A stretch of DNA of 64,000 nt from Alligator mississippiensis (lineage: Eukaryota > Chordata > Crocodylia > Alligatoridae), in the NCBI RefSeq assembly GCF_030867095.1, contig NC_081831.1, forward strand, positions 64,928,716 to 64,992,715, given 5' to 3'. Within the stretch, counting starts at the first letter, position 1. Every line of letters begins with the position of its first letter. Of this stretch, positions 23,206-36,951 are shown one piece after another. The notes under the pieces are model-generated. The model made no database searches, was not told where the DNA came from, and worked only from the letters and a program-made list of their open reading frames with translations. Position numbers and translations under genes: made by a program.

Positions 23206-23708
23206 GGTGAATGTGAACATAAATGGACTTTCTTGTCCTGTTACACAGTTTTTTGCTTCTGGGTTTGTAATGAGGGCAACAGACTAATGAGCTGTGCTCA
23301 TTGCAGGTGCAGCTACAAGGCAGCCTCAACCACTGCTAACTAGCTGCGCGTTTCAATTCATTTACCGCTTTCATCCTTTAATGAGCAAAGTAATTCTTAA
23401 GTGGGGCTCTGTGTTAGGTGACTCATCACACACACAATTCAGTCCAGTTGTATTCCTTCAGATGCCAATAATCACCATGTGACCAGATTGGTCAAATTAA
23501 GAGGAGTGACAGTTTCCAGCTAGGTCTTTCTCAGAGACAAAGCTGAATTCTGCCCTGTTGTAACTCCACTGATGTTGATGGAGTTAATTGGGGTGATTAT
23601 GGCTTACTGTGATTTCTACGCTAACTTTGCAGGGAGGAGTCTGACCTAGGGATGATTTTTCAGCCTCACACATTAATCATGCGGATCACATCAGTGATTG
23701 CTGTAGTT

Positions 23709-24121
23709 CAGAGGTGTTCAATCTTTCGGCCAAATGGGTCGGATGAGTGACATGGGGTCAGGCCTTATGTGCCCCACGCACCCAGATTCAGCCTTATACC
23801 CCCAGATCCGGCCTCATGCCACCCTGATCAGGCCCTGCGCACCTGAATTCCCCCTCACACTAGCTGGATCCCATATCACACTGCCCAGAGAGGGTCCTGC
23901 ACTGCCCAGATCAGGTCCTGTGCCACTCCAGCCATGCACACCTGATCTAGTGTTCACAGCTACACTCTTTGCCTACAGGGCTCCTCACCCATGAGTCCAG
24001 AAATCTGGCAGCTGGGTAGCAGCAATTTACTCTGCCATGGCTCCCTGGTGCCAAATGTTTGGATTTGTGGGTAGCTCCGCAGGCCAGATCCGGACCATTG
24101 GCCAGGGGTTGAGCACCCCTA
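23709..24121. mobile_element. hAT-like non-autonomous element
   Basis: Left end CAGAGGTGTTCAA and right end TTGAGCACCCCTA are inverted repeats of hAT type. Flanks ctgtagtt (23701-23708) and ttgtagtc (24122-24129) match at 6 of 8 positions, as expected for an old 8-bp duplication. The interior is a degenerate tandem of ccagat/ggcc-rich phrases. Confidence 0.7.
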
Positions 24122-24902
24122 TTGTAGTCCACTCCACCAGGAAATATACTGGGGGGAGCATGTGAACAGCTTGCACTCTTGCTTTGTAGAGAGGAGGGAA
24201 TTTCATAGAAAAAACACCAGCAGGCAGCCTCTCTCCTATGTTCTTCTGAACACAGTGACCAGGTGAACCCAGCAGCCCACTTCTCATACATCAGTGAGAC
24301 TTCAGGATCACTCGCTGACTGTAACAGACTTACTTCAGTTGCACCTCAGAAGAGAACAGAATCAGACCAAGCAACGACCTTAGGACAGCTTTGAAAAATA
24401 TTTCCCTTAAACACAGCCCAATTTAGAAAGCTTCAAGTCTCTCCAGTTACTGGTCAAAATACTTATGACAAAAGCGGGTATAAGTAAAAAAAAAACCAAA
24501 CCAAAAAACCCCCAAAACTTTTTCTGTATTTTTTCCCCAAAGTTTTCAAAATAAAATGCCATGAAAATACTAGTTAAATATCTTTTGGCCTCCTGAATAG
24601 GTAGGGGGATAGAAATGATAACCCTTTTGGGAATACTTTGAAATAAATATTTTTAAAATAGTATGAAAAATTATGGAACCCCCCACCCCGCCCCAAAGGT
24701 TCCATTTCCAACCGTTCAGAAATGAAAACACATTTCAGTTCTCAAATATATTCAAACTTAATGACTGATTCAGGCAATATGATAAAAGCCTCAACAATCT
24801 AACTATTTTAATTACTAAAATCAAATTGGTAAGAATATAGAAAACTTCTCTTGCTTTCAGGTTCCTGGTATGCTCCCAGATGAAGTTGATAGTGACTAAA
24901 AG

Positions 24903-25031
24903 TCATAGAATCATAGGAAAATAGGGCTAGATGGGACCTCAGGAGGTCAGCTAGTCCAACTCTCTGCCCAAAAAAGTCCATCCCTCTCGAAACCCACACA
25001 GCCAAGCCTACCATCTGCAGGTAGGTTAGAG
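24903..25031 (-). mobile_element. CR1 LINE 3'-end fragment, antisense
   Basis: Reads tcatagaatcatagg, then gggacctcaggaggtcag and ctagtccaact, the reverse complement of the CR1 3' UTR. A small hAT-like element abuts or is inserted at its right side. Confidence 0.8.
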
Positions 25032-25214
25032 CAGGGCAGGATTCATGCATAAGCAAACTAGGCACATGCCTAGGGCCCTAAATGAAGGGGCCCAGTTGTG
25101 CTTATTTTACATATTATAATTATTGAGTGAAAAAAGTAATATAAATATACAGGATTAAGTAGGGCCCCACAAGTTTGTTTGCCTAGGGCCCACTAAAGGG
25201 TTAATCTGGCCCTG
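25032..25214. mobile_element. hAT-like MITE with perfect 8-bp target duplication
   Basis: Left end CAGGGCAGGATT and right end AATCTGGCCCTG form the inverted repeats. The target duplication ggttagag is identical at 25024-25031 and 25215-25222. Interior pairs tgcctagggccc and gcctagggccca on either side. Confidence 0.85.
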
Positions 25215-28200
25215 GGTTAGAGGCTATGTAGACTGAGTTGGTGTATCTCCTAATGAATAAGCATCAATAGCACTAAAATGCCTCCAGAACTAGCATTAAT
25301 TGGTAATTTCATTCTTATTTTCTACAGATACACTAAAGATTGAAAACATAGAAAATAAATTATATATTGAAAATGATTCATCTATCCAAGGGTGATGTGA
25401 TGTCTTTTTGCTGCTCATTCCATAGCTTTATTGCAGCTATAAATAGACTCCTTCATTTCTCAAGGCTGTTAATTCTTCAGATGGTACAAAAGGTAAACGC
25501 ACATTTCCATATCTATCGAAAAAGGAAGAACTCACCAAGGGGAAACTGATAGCCAGACACAAAAAACAGACAACCCATTAACCTCTTAAAACCTTTATTT
25601 TTCTTTTAGTACCACATGCATAAAGTGTCAACAGTTTGGGATTACGTTGTCCAACATTTTTTAACAAATGTAGTTACAAGCAGTTTTCAGATCTTTACAG
25701 TTTTCCCCTGTAGACTGTACAGAAGAAAGTTCATTTTGCAACCAGATAGCTCTTACCTTTCTTTGACAGGGTCAAGGCAGGTAGAACCCACGACACTGGG
25801 AAAAATACACTGGTTTACGTTTAGCAACTGTGAACAGTAGATAGATACAAGCAGCAACATACACTGATCTATTGACTAAGTGCACATGGTTAAAAGACCC
25901 CATTAGACAGTGGCTTTTCATGTCAACTATACAGTCATGTCAACTACGAATCAAGTAGTATTTCAGGGGTGTGCAAACTCACAAGGTGGAGACATCTGTC
26001 TGACTGGCCAATCAATTTTACCAAATGGAAATTCACTTTAAATAATAATACCGAAATGTAAGAAAACAAAACTTAGAGTGCAGTGTCATTTTGCTGGCTC
26101 TTTTTCTGCTCTATATTTTTGGAGTGCCGCTTCACCCAATATCTACAGAACCAGTGTAGGGTCACAGGCTCGCATGCACTATGTCACAGATTCCCTGCCC
26201 CACTGTTCTTTCTCTCACTGATACCATACTAAGAGCCTCTCTTGAGGACACAAGTGAAAAGCCTCATTTGGCAGATCTACAATGACACTTCAGTCAGCAG
26301 AGCTGAAACTCTCACCTCTGTCAAAGCTGAAGGACAAACTATGACAGGCCCATGTACAGCAAGTGAGAAAGACCCAGACACCTCCCCTTCCTTTGCACAC
26401 ACCACAATGGCTAGCCTGGTGCTCCCCTATTTCCTGCATGCTGTTAGGCTCCTTACCCCCTCCATGCTGCCAGAGGAGCCAGTCTCTTGCAGGGGATAGG
26501 AGAAAGCAGTGCTCCCATTCCCCAGGCAGGCTGAGGTCTTCAGCTCCAGCTAGGGCAGTGCAATGTTGTCTTGACCCTCTCTGTACTGTCCAGCTTCCAG
26601 AGACAATTTCCCTTTAAAGGGCATTACTGAATTCTACTTCAGAGTCCAAAGGCCTGGACATGCCCTCAGTCCTCTCGTCTCAGGACAGGTGGAAGGTGGA
26701 GAGCCAGACTGGGTGAGAGGATCACAGGTAGTGACCAGTCAGAGCACCAGACTAGTAACTGATGGGGAGATCAGTTCCTGATCTGTAACTAAGGACCAAA
26801 TCATTGCTCCATTACTTGCTCAACCCTTTCACAGGGCAAACTCCTTTTGAGAACACAAGAAATTTTGTTCATGTCCAAACTGAATAAGAATCAAGTGAGG
26901 AAGACCCCAGGATCGAACACTATCAGCGGGATTAAACTCAGCTCTGGGAATTAAACTGTTTCTTAAAGGGGACCTGCAAAGCTTTGGAGAGAAATAGAAA
27001 AGATGAAAAATCTTTTAAAATCCACAGCTTATCACACTAATTCAGATCCCAAACACACGCATTTTAATACAAGTACCTGCCCTTCCAGGCCGCTCTCCCT
27101 GCCCTGCTGTGAGCCAGAGTTCCCCTCTGACCCCTGCTGACATGAGGTCCTCTGCTTGGGGTACCTGAGGTGCCATCAACCCTGAGAGGGGAAGAGCTGA
27201 CCACTTGGTGGATAAAGGAAGCAGATGATTTTCACATGGTTTACTGTCACAGGTTGAGTTCATGGTTCTATCTGCAACCGCCAGGTCTTTATGAATTATT
27301 AACACATATATACAGTGCCAGAGGCATGTGTGTGGTGTTTCACCATGAGAATAAAGAACAGTCCCAGTCCTGAGGAGCTGATTATTCTCATTTAACATTA
27401 TTGGGTTAGAGCGGTGCTAGCAGCCCTGGCTGCAATTGCAGCTCCATTGTGCAGTGTCACATTGTGAGACTGTCCCTTATAGCAGAGGAACATAAAGATC
27501 TCCTCCTGCTTCACCTTACTCACCTGAGTCATGCTTGAGGCCCATTGAAGCCAACAGAATTACTTATGAATGCAAGAGGAGCAAGATCCAGTCTCACACT
27601 ACCACCCCCGCTTTCTCATCAGGGCACATGACAGCAGTGTTCTTAAGTGCCGGGGAACATACATCCCAGTGGATTATCTGTGCTTGGGAATGATGGGGCC
27701 AGCACACAGGCAGCACCAGCCATGTATTGTGCCCCACATTCTGTGCATTACTAAATGGGCAAGTTGTGGCAATAGGCTGTTCACTTGCTCATTTAACAAC
27801 ATTTTTGCAGTTCCCTTTTGACACTGACTTTGTTGCAATGAAGCCCAGTCTGCATATGAGTAACATTGTGTGTGCCACTCCCCGTGCATGGTTCCAATCT
27901 GGAGTGGATTTGCAGGTTCAGTGTGGGATCTTCATGTCTTGTGTAGAACTCCAGATTTTCAACTGAATGTCACAGATCAAACTTGGGCTCGTCCAGTGCC
28001 TAGAAAACCAGTGCCCACTTACACAACGGTCACGTGGCGCAAGGCGGCAGCTCCCGCTCTTGCTCTCCTAAAATACTGCTTGGAGAAATACAAAGTCACA
28101 AGGCTCCAAGAGCAAAGGTGTCACAGAGGCCCATAATGTGGCCACAGGGGCAGGCAGCATGGAACGCACAATTGTGTACATCTACAGATGTGGCTGATCC

Positions 28201-28719
28201 AGTGGTTCCAGTGTCCCATGCAATTTGTTCTGGTATTGAGAATGTCAAGGGCTTGCCTTGTATTGGCTGCAGCCACAGTACAGGTCACACTGCAAAGTTT
28301 TGCCCCTATACTCCCCGGCCAACACCACTATGCTGACAATGCCCCTGTCTAGACACTTCTAGGCTGACAAGAAGCCTTGCATCATCTTGGCTTGTATTTG
28401 GGGTGTAACTATGCCAGCAAAAACACCTTCTGCCAGCATCAGCCATCTCTACTACAGGGTTCTGCAGACATAGTTAGGTCAGGGTGGCTATAGGCGCAGC
28501 AGCTCTATAATGTAGCCAAGCCCTTATGGGAGTGCTGCTTTGCAAGGTAAAGTTTTCTCCACTAGCTGTAGTGTTGCGTAGACATGCTTCTCCTAGAGAC
28601 TCCTTTGCTGGACTCAGTATAGAAAAACCACCACTGAAAATAACAACATCCTCTTTCCTATACAGGAACAAAGCTTGATGTGCTCTGATATAACCCAAGT
28701 GGTCAGAGTATGGCTTTGT

Positions 28720-28785
28720 CCTGCTAGTGGCTGAACCACGTACAAAGGCTTGTGAGTCTTGTAGTGCCATTGAGCTACTAGATTT
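28720..28785 (-). mobile_element. Possible tRNA-derived SINE head, antisense
   Basis: On the - strand, an A-box-like tagctcaatgg is followed about 38 nt later by a B-box-like ggttcagccac. The spacing fits an RNA polymerase III promoter of a tRNA-derived SINE. No intact tRNA is present. Confidence 0.35.
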
Positions 28786-30434
28786 GTTCCTGTTGCTCAG
28801 GCAGTAAAGATTTAGGCTGTTAGATACAGAGGTCCCCATGTTCCATGCTTGCAGACAACCCATCTGGGGACATCATTAAACTGGGTTAATGCTATCTAGG
28901 TTAAGGGGCAAAACAGCTCAAGAGCCACATGCAGCTCTCCAACTCTCCTCAGCCACATAGCACCCTACTCAGAATACAGCACACACCTTCATCGCAAGGG
29001 ATGCTCTTCACAGCCACAGCAGATCCCCAGCTAACAGCTGTTTGCTTCTGTAGTCACCCATATTAATGCGTCTGGCAGGAGATGGACACAGGGCAAGGCA
29101 AAAAGAATGAAATGTCTCCAGCAAACAAGCTGAAATCAAGGTAGGTAACAAGGGCCCAGAACCTGGGAGCTATACACAATTGCCACATACCATTTGCCTC
29201 AATAGTAGCAGGAGGGGGCTCTGAAATTGCTCACAGCCAAAAGCAGTTCTGTAGGGGGCTACAAGCTGTAAACTTTCCTCTACACTGACTTTGAGGATCC
29301 CCCTGCTTAGAAGCATCCCCAGGCTACTTGAACAGCCCCACTGTCCCAGGCACATGAGCTGAGAAAGTTACAACACCAGGCACGCATGTGCTGCTTTCTG
29401 CGCCACAGAAAGATTTTGCATCTCAAACTCTGTGTCTCTGGGAACTGGAATGGAGATTTTCATAAAAGGCACTTGTATAAAAAGTGAATTCTGATAAAGC
29501 AGCACTTCCAGCTTCTTTCTACAAAAATAACATGAAACAAGATTTCTAGAAACTATATATATAACATAGTGAAGCCTTTTCATTACTAGGAAAACCGTAG
29601 GAAAAAAATGTTTCATAAGCAATTCAGACTAGCGCCATGGGAATATTTCATTCTAGAATTTCCCTGGGCACATCAAACTGCTTAAAATGGAGAAACTTGG
29701 GGAACCATCCAACTTGGAAAAAAAAAAAACAGTCCTAGAAAAGACATTTCAGGAAAGGTATTATTAAAAGAAGTTCTATTTGGGACAATCTGGCCAGAAT
29801 GAAATGCTGAGCTTAAAAATAACTTGAAAAAAAATCAGTGACTGCCACAATAGTCTCCTCAGAGACACTGAAGCTTTCTGCCAAAGATGCACTCCCCAGC
29901 ACAACCCCCTGGCCTGCTACTAAATTTAACAAGAGGAAGCAATGAGACTAATGAGGATGCACCCCCATCCTAGAAGAGCAAACAAGAGAGGCTGGGTTCT
30001 GCCTCTGTGCAGAGGGATGACACATGTCATATTGCATCACCAAAACCCACTGAAACCCTAATCTGAGACCTGAGTAGGCCATAAATGGTGCATGGGAGCT
30101 TTGTGCTGGGCTTCAGCACAGGAGAGACTTTACTGTGTGGAAGCAGAGCATGGGTCCTAAGGAGGTATTTCCCTCTTCTGCTAGTGGTGAAATTCTCAAA
30201 GGGAGGGAAAAGGCATCAGAATGTAAATGCAATAAGAAAAGAGGTTTCAAAGTTATATTCCATATCTTCTCTGCTACCCAGGAATTTTGCTGCCTTTTAT
30301 GAAGGTGTTGAGCACGTGGGCAGCTTGTTGTGGGTTTCACTCTAGGTGGAGAAAGTGTCAGACATCATTTGCAAGTATTGCCTTGAAAATTGCACATTGT
30401 TTACTTCTCTAAATTCACAGGATTCACTCTCACT

Positions 30435-30460
30435 CACACACACACACACACACACACACA
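30435..30460. repeat. (CA)n microsatellite
   Basis: Thirteen uninterrupted units. Confidence 0.95.
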
Positions 30461-31439
30461 CCAGGGCCAGAATACTGTTGCCATCTCCCAGTCGGTATTC
30501 ACGTGGCCAGCTCCTGAATCAAGAATGACCAGTGTGTAGGAAAGGCTACCAAGACTCCTGTCCTTTTCTAAGGAGCAATAAAAACAGTTCAGGCTGGCTG
30601 AGCATACAGTGAGTCCCTGGCACTGCAGTAGCACTGCTCTCTCTCACTGATGTGCTGCGATAACAGATGTTTTTGTTACTTGGACTGTTAATATGCACCA
30701 AGGAAAGGACAACAGTCATATGCAGCTCAGATAAAAAGGTCTGTCACAAATTACAGGGACCTCTCTGCTGACAGGCACCACAAGTCAGATCCTGTCATCA
30801 GACAGTGAATGGATGGAAGCTTTGCCTGAGGAACGTGGACGCTTTTGATCCCACAATGTCAATAGTCACCTGCTTCCTTCTCTGTGGACGGTTCCTCACA
30901 GTGGCTCTAACCCTGCCATACATCCATATGTACCTGTGAGGACTTCCACCTGACTCCAGCTGGGCTTCCCCAGGGCTCGGTTGCATGGATCTCACTGCAG
31001 GATGTAGGCAAAATTCCTCTCTCTGCAGAGTTGCTTGTTATGCCTCTGGGAAGGTACAAGAGCTTGAGAGAATACCACCACTTCTCAACCCGTCTCTGGC
31101 ATTCATTCACCCAGATCCCAGCCTCTCTTGAAGCAGCACTAGCACAACACCTCTGAAAATCTTGGTGGTAAGCAAAGATTATGTTTCTACCTTTAAAAAG
31201 CACTTTTAAAATATGATTAATTTCCATCTCATTGTTTTAACCAGCAGAAAAATGCACAGAGCTAAAATGCTCGTGAAATGCTATCACACAACTATAAGAA
31301 CACACCTATAGCATAGGGGATAGAACCAAGAAAAATACGTAGGCCACATAAAGGCTTCAGCCTGCCTCAGTTTGCAAGGGCAAAGAGGAGAGTTTCATAA
31401 TGCAGTGTGAACTTGGCTTCAGAACTTGGACTTTGTATA

Positions 31440-31670
31440 GCACCTTTCATCCGAGAATCTCAGAGCACCTTGGAATGACTGATTATCCCTCAGATCACCT
31501 CTTCCAGGCAGGTAAGCATTATACCCATCTTCCAGATAGGTATACTTAGGCATGCAGCAGTTAAATGAATTGCCTAAGATTATACAGTATTGAATCAGTC
31601 AGTGGCAGAGCCACAAATAGAAATCAGGAATAATGATTCCCAGTCATCTATGCTGGAACCATTAGGTCAC
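31440..31670 (-). mobile_element. MIR-type SINE, antisense
   Basis: Reads cccatcttccagatag, ttaaatgaattgcctaag, and gtcagtggcagagcca, matching the reverse complement of the MIR core region. An ancient amniote SINE family. Confidence 0.7.
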
Positions 31671-34414
31671 ATTCCACAAAAGAAATTACAATGCCCTCAG
31701 TCTTCCCTCATGGCAACTTCATTAGGCTTAGTCTTGGCCAGCTTTGTTTTGTCCAGTTCTCTGATAACCAGTTTTGCATATCAAGTGTCTCCCTTTGTGT
31801 CTAGTTTAGCTAGTGCAGTTATCAGGCATCTACAACATGGATTGCAAACTAAAACATCATTGTTTAGTAACTTAGGCTCACCCAAAACCAGGCCTTTAGA
31901 AATATAGCATTTCCTACCATGTCTGTGGACAGATTTCTTTCCTGAATCACAATTTCTTGTGATATCTGCTCAACTCCCCCAGTTCTTCCATCCCTATAGC
32001 CCAGTTGTCAAATGTGGCCACTGATTTATGAGTGCTCCTATTTTTGGGTGGTGAACTTCAGAAGAGTATTGGCCTTGATTTTCATAAGTGCTGTAGACTT
32101 TCAACTTCAGCTGTAAGCAGTGGGAACCCAGCCATCCAAAATCAGTGCCTGTTTTTTACAAGGTTGGCCTTAATACAGTGGTTTTCAAACTCTGGTATGA
32201 TGACCACTGATGGTCAATGATGAATTTCTGAAAGGTCCACAGAAGTGCCTTCATCTCACTACTGAAACACTTCTTAGGCTTCAAGCAGAAGCATTTATCA
32301 GTATCTGGAGCCCCATCCAGAACTCTTTTTAAACTTGTTTTGGTGTTATACTGACTTTCCCCTATCAGATCCCCTAATAGAGTGACCACGCTGCATGAAA
32401 ATTCTCAAGAAAAAGGGTTCACTGATAAAATTTTACAAACAAATCATACAAACCTTCATACATGTCTGCTTAGTGGCCATTGTTTCATGTCAGCCTGTCT
32501 CAGTCTTTACTGTACCTTCATTTCTTGTGTGTTTACTACTTACATCAAAATCAGAAAAGGGGTGCAAAGTAAATGAGAGAACCAGATTGTAGAGCCAGCT
32601 GGAAGCAACAAAAGGAGATTTAGACCTAATACACAGAAAGTCACATGCCCAGCAAGGGAAACTAAGCAGAAGAGATGCAAATGGCAGAGACATAACCAAG
32701 CACCAGACTAGTTTATTTCAATCTTTCTTCCTTAGTTCTGTCCTTCTGCTCCTTTCTCATACAACTATAATTACTACAAGGAAATAAGAGTCCTAATTCT
32801 GGAGGGCTGGTTGGGAATGTTTCCATGAGATTATGTCTATTTGAAGGAAAAGTTCACAGGATGGGAAAGTAAATCTCTGATCCACTAACAATTAGCAACT
32901 TCCATAGCAGTTAACGCCTTCATAGCTTTGTACTAGCTGATAACAGTTTGTTCATCTTCCCTTCTTGGGGATATTTTAGTCCAGTGCATGCCATTTGCCT
33001 GGGCAGGTTTTATCCATGCATTCCACGGAGTGATAGGTCACCCTCCCACCCATCCCATAACACATCTGCCTCTTATCCCTGTCTCATGGAGATGAAGCCA
33101 GAGCTTCCCACACCACAGCAAGACCTGATTTAGGAAGATCAAATTGTATCTCAGCTTATTTAGCTTGTAAGCATCTCTAAAAGTTTAAGGAATCTCCAAG
33201 GATTTACTCTAGACTAGACTTTGTCCATTTTGTCCATTCATGCTATTTGTAAGAAAAACATCAGTCTATAAGCCTAGGCTAGCATGTTATACCTAATCTG
33301 TTATTTCTAGCAGAGAATATGAGGATAGAAAGAAAATAATGCACCGTCTGTTAGCCTGTGTTATAAACCTTTTACTTCTTCCATAACTTTAATCTTAGCT
33401 ATGCTGTCAGCATCAACATTACCATTAAAAATGCATGCATTATTTACTATGTCACTGTGCTCTATACCCCATATTATACATATGGCAGAACATAGACCAA
33501 ATTTAAATGTTACCACCACCAAGTAAGGTTCTTCTCACTCAGCTAGGATCCCTTTATGAACTGATACCAAAAAACAAAGAAGTTAGGGATATCCACTTTT
33601 TATTTTGGAGGGCCTTTTTAGTGCTACTGTAAAGTGCTGGACTGACAGCTCTGGAAACAAAGTACACAAAGTAGGGATAGCATAACCTCCTCCCCCACCT
33701 TACTAGCCATGCACTGCAACACTCATTTTTTAGATAGACCCCTCTGAGGGATGACAGGTCTGTTCATCTCCACAGATGACTGCTTTCTTGTTGCACAGCT
33801 GAGGGTCCCAACAATGCATCTAGCAATCAGTGCCATTTGTGATCATGCTTGTGAAATGGACATCTGCCCACTAGGATTTGGAAGAAAACCCTGCCAAGCC
33901 ACTAAAGAGCCATCAATCACTCCACCTCTCTACCTTTACACATCATCATGTAGCAAGCCATTGAGAATGATGACATCATTGGTATCAAGCCAGTTCTACC
34001 ATGGAAGACTCATGAGCAAAAACACTGACCTGTTTCCTTCATGCTAGGTCAGAAGCATGGCTGTCTCACTCAGTCCACAGTAAGAAGGACAAATAAAATG
34101 AAGGAACATCTGGAAGAATGGATGTCAATTTTAAGAAGACCAGTATTTCACTTCCTAGTAACAATCCTATCACTTTGTGAGATGATGATCAGTTTAACCT
34201 GCCAACCTCACTTTAAACCCTTCAGTCAGTCACTAGTAGCATGTATCATTTGTGCTCTGTCTTTACTCAGACACTACAGAGAAATCACAACGTAGTGGCG
34301 AGATAATTAATGACACCACAGATAGCACCTCATCTGAGGGCAAATTCATGAGTATGGAACGATTGACAACAGATGTCTTCTAAAGTGCAGTGCAGGTTAT
34401 ATGCTCTTTGCTGT
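31671..34414. other. Intergenic, nothing beyond a hAT-like end
   Basis: AT-rich DNA without recognisable exons. Confidence 0.45.
32176..32280 (+). mobile_element. hAT-like 5' end fragment
   Basis: Begins cagtggttttcaaactctgg, the typical left end of Charlie-like hAT elements. No matching right end was found, so it is truncated or too diverged. Confidence 0.4.
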
Positions 34415-34515
34415 AAACTGCAAGCTCCTCAGGATAGAGGCCTTGCCTTTTAATTTTTGTCTGTAAAGTGCCATGCTGACCTACAATGCTGTATACCTAA
34501 ACAAGAATAAACAGG
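34415..34515 (+). mobile_element. MIR/L2-type 3' tail fragment
   Basis: Contains actgcaagctcctcaggata, gaggccttgcctttt and gtaaagtgccatgctgac, resembling the common 3' tail of MIR and L2 elements. Confidence 0.5.
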
Positions 34516-34872
34516 ATTACTGCTTTTTCCAATTACACAGCTTGTGACATGGGACAAACCCCCCATCCATGCACAGAGGCTGACAACTTTGCATAGGCGA
34601 GTTTCAGGCAGGTTGGACTGCCTCTTCCAGGACTCGAGTGCCAGTGGTCGCCACTGCCACTCACAGGGCAGCCTCCGTGGTTACTCTAGCACCCACACAA
34701 GGCACTGTTTGGTCTATGAATCTACTGGCTATGCCTAAAAGTGCCCCTTCATGGGCCTTTTGCTGCAGACAGCTTTGCTCTGTCAGACATGTGCACTCAT
34801 TGCTCTCAGATGAGTCGTCTACATACCCTCCTGCACACTCGGCTCAGTCCCATCCCACTGTATTCAGAATAT

Positions 34873-35090
34873 TGGAATCATAGAATAGTAGTGCTGGGAG
34901 GGACGTCCAGAAGTCATCTAGTCCAACCCCCTGCTCCAGGTAGGATCATCCCTGACTAAACCATCCCAGTCAAGTGTTTGTCTAACCTACTCCTATGAAC
35001 TTCCATGATAGCGACTCCACAAGCTCTCGGAGTGGCCTGTACCAATGCTCAGCCACCCTCCTTCTGAGAGGGTCCTTTCTTGGATCAGAA
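34873..35090 (-). mobile_element. CR1 LINE 3'-end fragment, antisense
   Basis: Begins aatcatagaatagtagtgc and continues with gtcatctagtccaaccccc and the ccaatgctcagccaccct phrase, the reverse complement of the CR1 3' region. A possible sense CR1 tail (aaatctatgattctg) follows at about 35180. Confidence 0.8.
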
Positions 35091-36616
35091 GATTTGGTCA
35101 CATCAGGTCACAGGATAAATGGAGAACAGGCCACCAGTGATGGACAAATAACCAGGGAATAGCCCCATGAGTCCTTCCCCTTGAAAATCTATGATTCTGT
35201 CCTCCTTGTGTTGTTACAGGACATTCATCACTAAAACCTAAATTAAGACAGGCCTGTTTCTGAAGCCCAGATTCAGACACAGGGCTTCGTGGCTTCAGTG
35301 GAAACACAGCCTGAGTAAGGACTGCCATGATTGTACCACATGTGGCCCCCATAACATGAAGTACTCCCTGAGGAATTGCTAGCACATTGTGCCCACATGG
35401 AAACACTCCTAGGCCTGACCTATGGGGAGGTGTTTCTCGACTAGAACAAGTCTGTCAGGCATCTTAAAAGAGATCTAAAGGTAAAAGGGTTTCTGGAGGG
35501 CTCTTGGGAGAATCCAAAGTACATATTATGGTTAATCACCAGAACGTCACCTTCACAGGATGGGACATCTTCAGAAGCAGGAGAACCTGTATGATGCAAT
35601 GCTTCCTTCTCCCCAGTTCACTGCATCACAGCAGGGTTTTGAAAGTCTTCAGTGGTAGGTTTGAAAATAAACAATCCCTTTTCTTTCAGGTCACCAATCC
35701 AGTGAGGAGATCCAGTTGCCACAAGTATCACAAGCCTGATTCAGTTGCCACTAAAAAAAGGAGAAAGATTGGGTACAATCCTTGTACCCAAACTCCACTG
35801 TACTTTCACTGACCAGCAGGACCTGTCCCAGACTACAATATCATGATGAGCCACAGGCACCAGACCTCCTGTATGGTAGCTGCAGTGTATGGGATCACTT
35901 CCCATGTAACTCAGATCTGCAGAGAGAGGTCCTCAGTGAGCTTCATGGAGCAGAAACTACAAATAATGCCCCATAAGCAGGTTTCAAACAGTGTGTTTAA
36001 CTGACTTCAGTATATCTCACATGGTAAATATACCACATACAGCTTCTCCTGTTAGGAATCTTTTATTTTTAATTTTTAATCTATGTCCTTAGATTGGCAG
36101 GCATGACAGGACTGATAAAATAGAAACAAGAGCTCTCAACAGATAGATCTGGTCTGTTAAACGTTTGGCACTGTGCGACTGTGTGTTGGCACTAAACTAT
36201 CTGGCTATATTTTAACATGAAACATTATATCTCAATGTACGGTAGATTTTGCTCAGCTTGCTTCTGATGTACTTGACAGAGAGTAGAAACTTAATCAGCT
36301 GTGACCTGGATTGTATCTTTAATGGCTACCAAACTAGATAAAATATTTAAATATTCAATTTTATATTGTGCCACATTGGGATTTAGATGTTTCAGGTTGT
36401 ATAATATAGCCTGGCCTACTTGTGGTAGTGTGTATGGAAATAAGCATATATACACACAATATTTAACACTAAGCTTATGAACTAGGTTTTCAGCTGAATT
36501 ACCATAACACCATTGACTTCATTGGAGCTACACTGATACATCCTAATGAAGGATGTGGTCTTCTACCTATTTAATACCTAACAGAATTTGGAACAAAAGT
36601 GTGTTAATACTGCCTA

Positions 36617-36951
36617 GGTGTAGGTTGTAGCTGTGTTGGTCTAAGGACATAGGCAGACAAGGTTCCTTGGGTGAATTTGATATCTTTTATTAGACCAACC
36701 CAAATAGTTGGAGAATAGTTATTAGGCAATAGTTATTAGGGTTCAATAATCTGCCTGGCAACTGACTCCCCAGCCCAGCCTCTGGCTTCTTTACTTTTCA
36801 TTCCATCCAGAAAGAGCACACACCAACTGCTGAAACGTCCTTAGCCTGACGAAGGGTTTTTGAACCCAAAAGCTTGCTTAATAACTATTCTCCAACTATT
36901 TGGGTTGGTCTAATAAAAGATATCAAATTCACCCAAGGAACCTTGTCTGCC
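36617..36951. mobile_element. Palindromic SINE-like retroelement with 13-bp target duplication
   Basis: Direct repeats ttaatactgccta at 36604-36616 and 36952-36964 flank the element exactly. Inside, about 75 bp at 36653-36727 (ttgatatcttttattagacc and onward) is almost exactly complementary to 36880-36951 (ggtctaataaaagatatcaa). The left part has gttgtagctgtgttggtcta, a phrase common in sauropsid repeats. The long target duplication suggests LINE-driven insertion of a fold-back transcript. Confidence 0.75.

Larger units (their letters stand above)
25223..31439. other. Intergenic, little recognised
   Basis: Holds the (CA)13 repeat and a possible antisense SINE head at 28.7 kb. A segment at about 28330-28530 has loose MITE-like character (gtctagacac and tgtagccaag near its ends). 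No gene seen. Confidence 0.45.
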
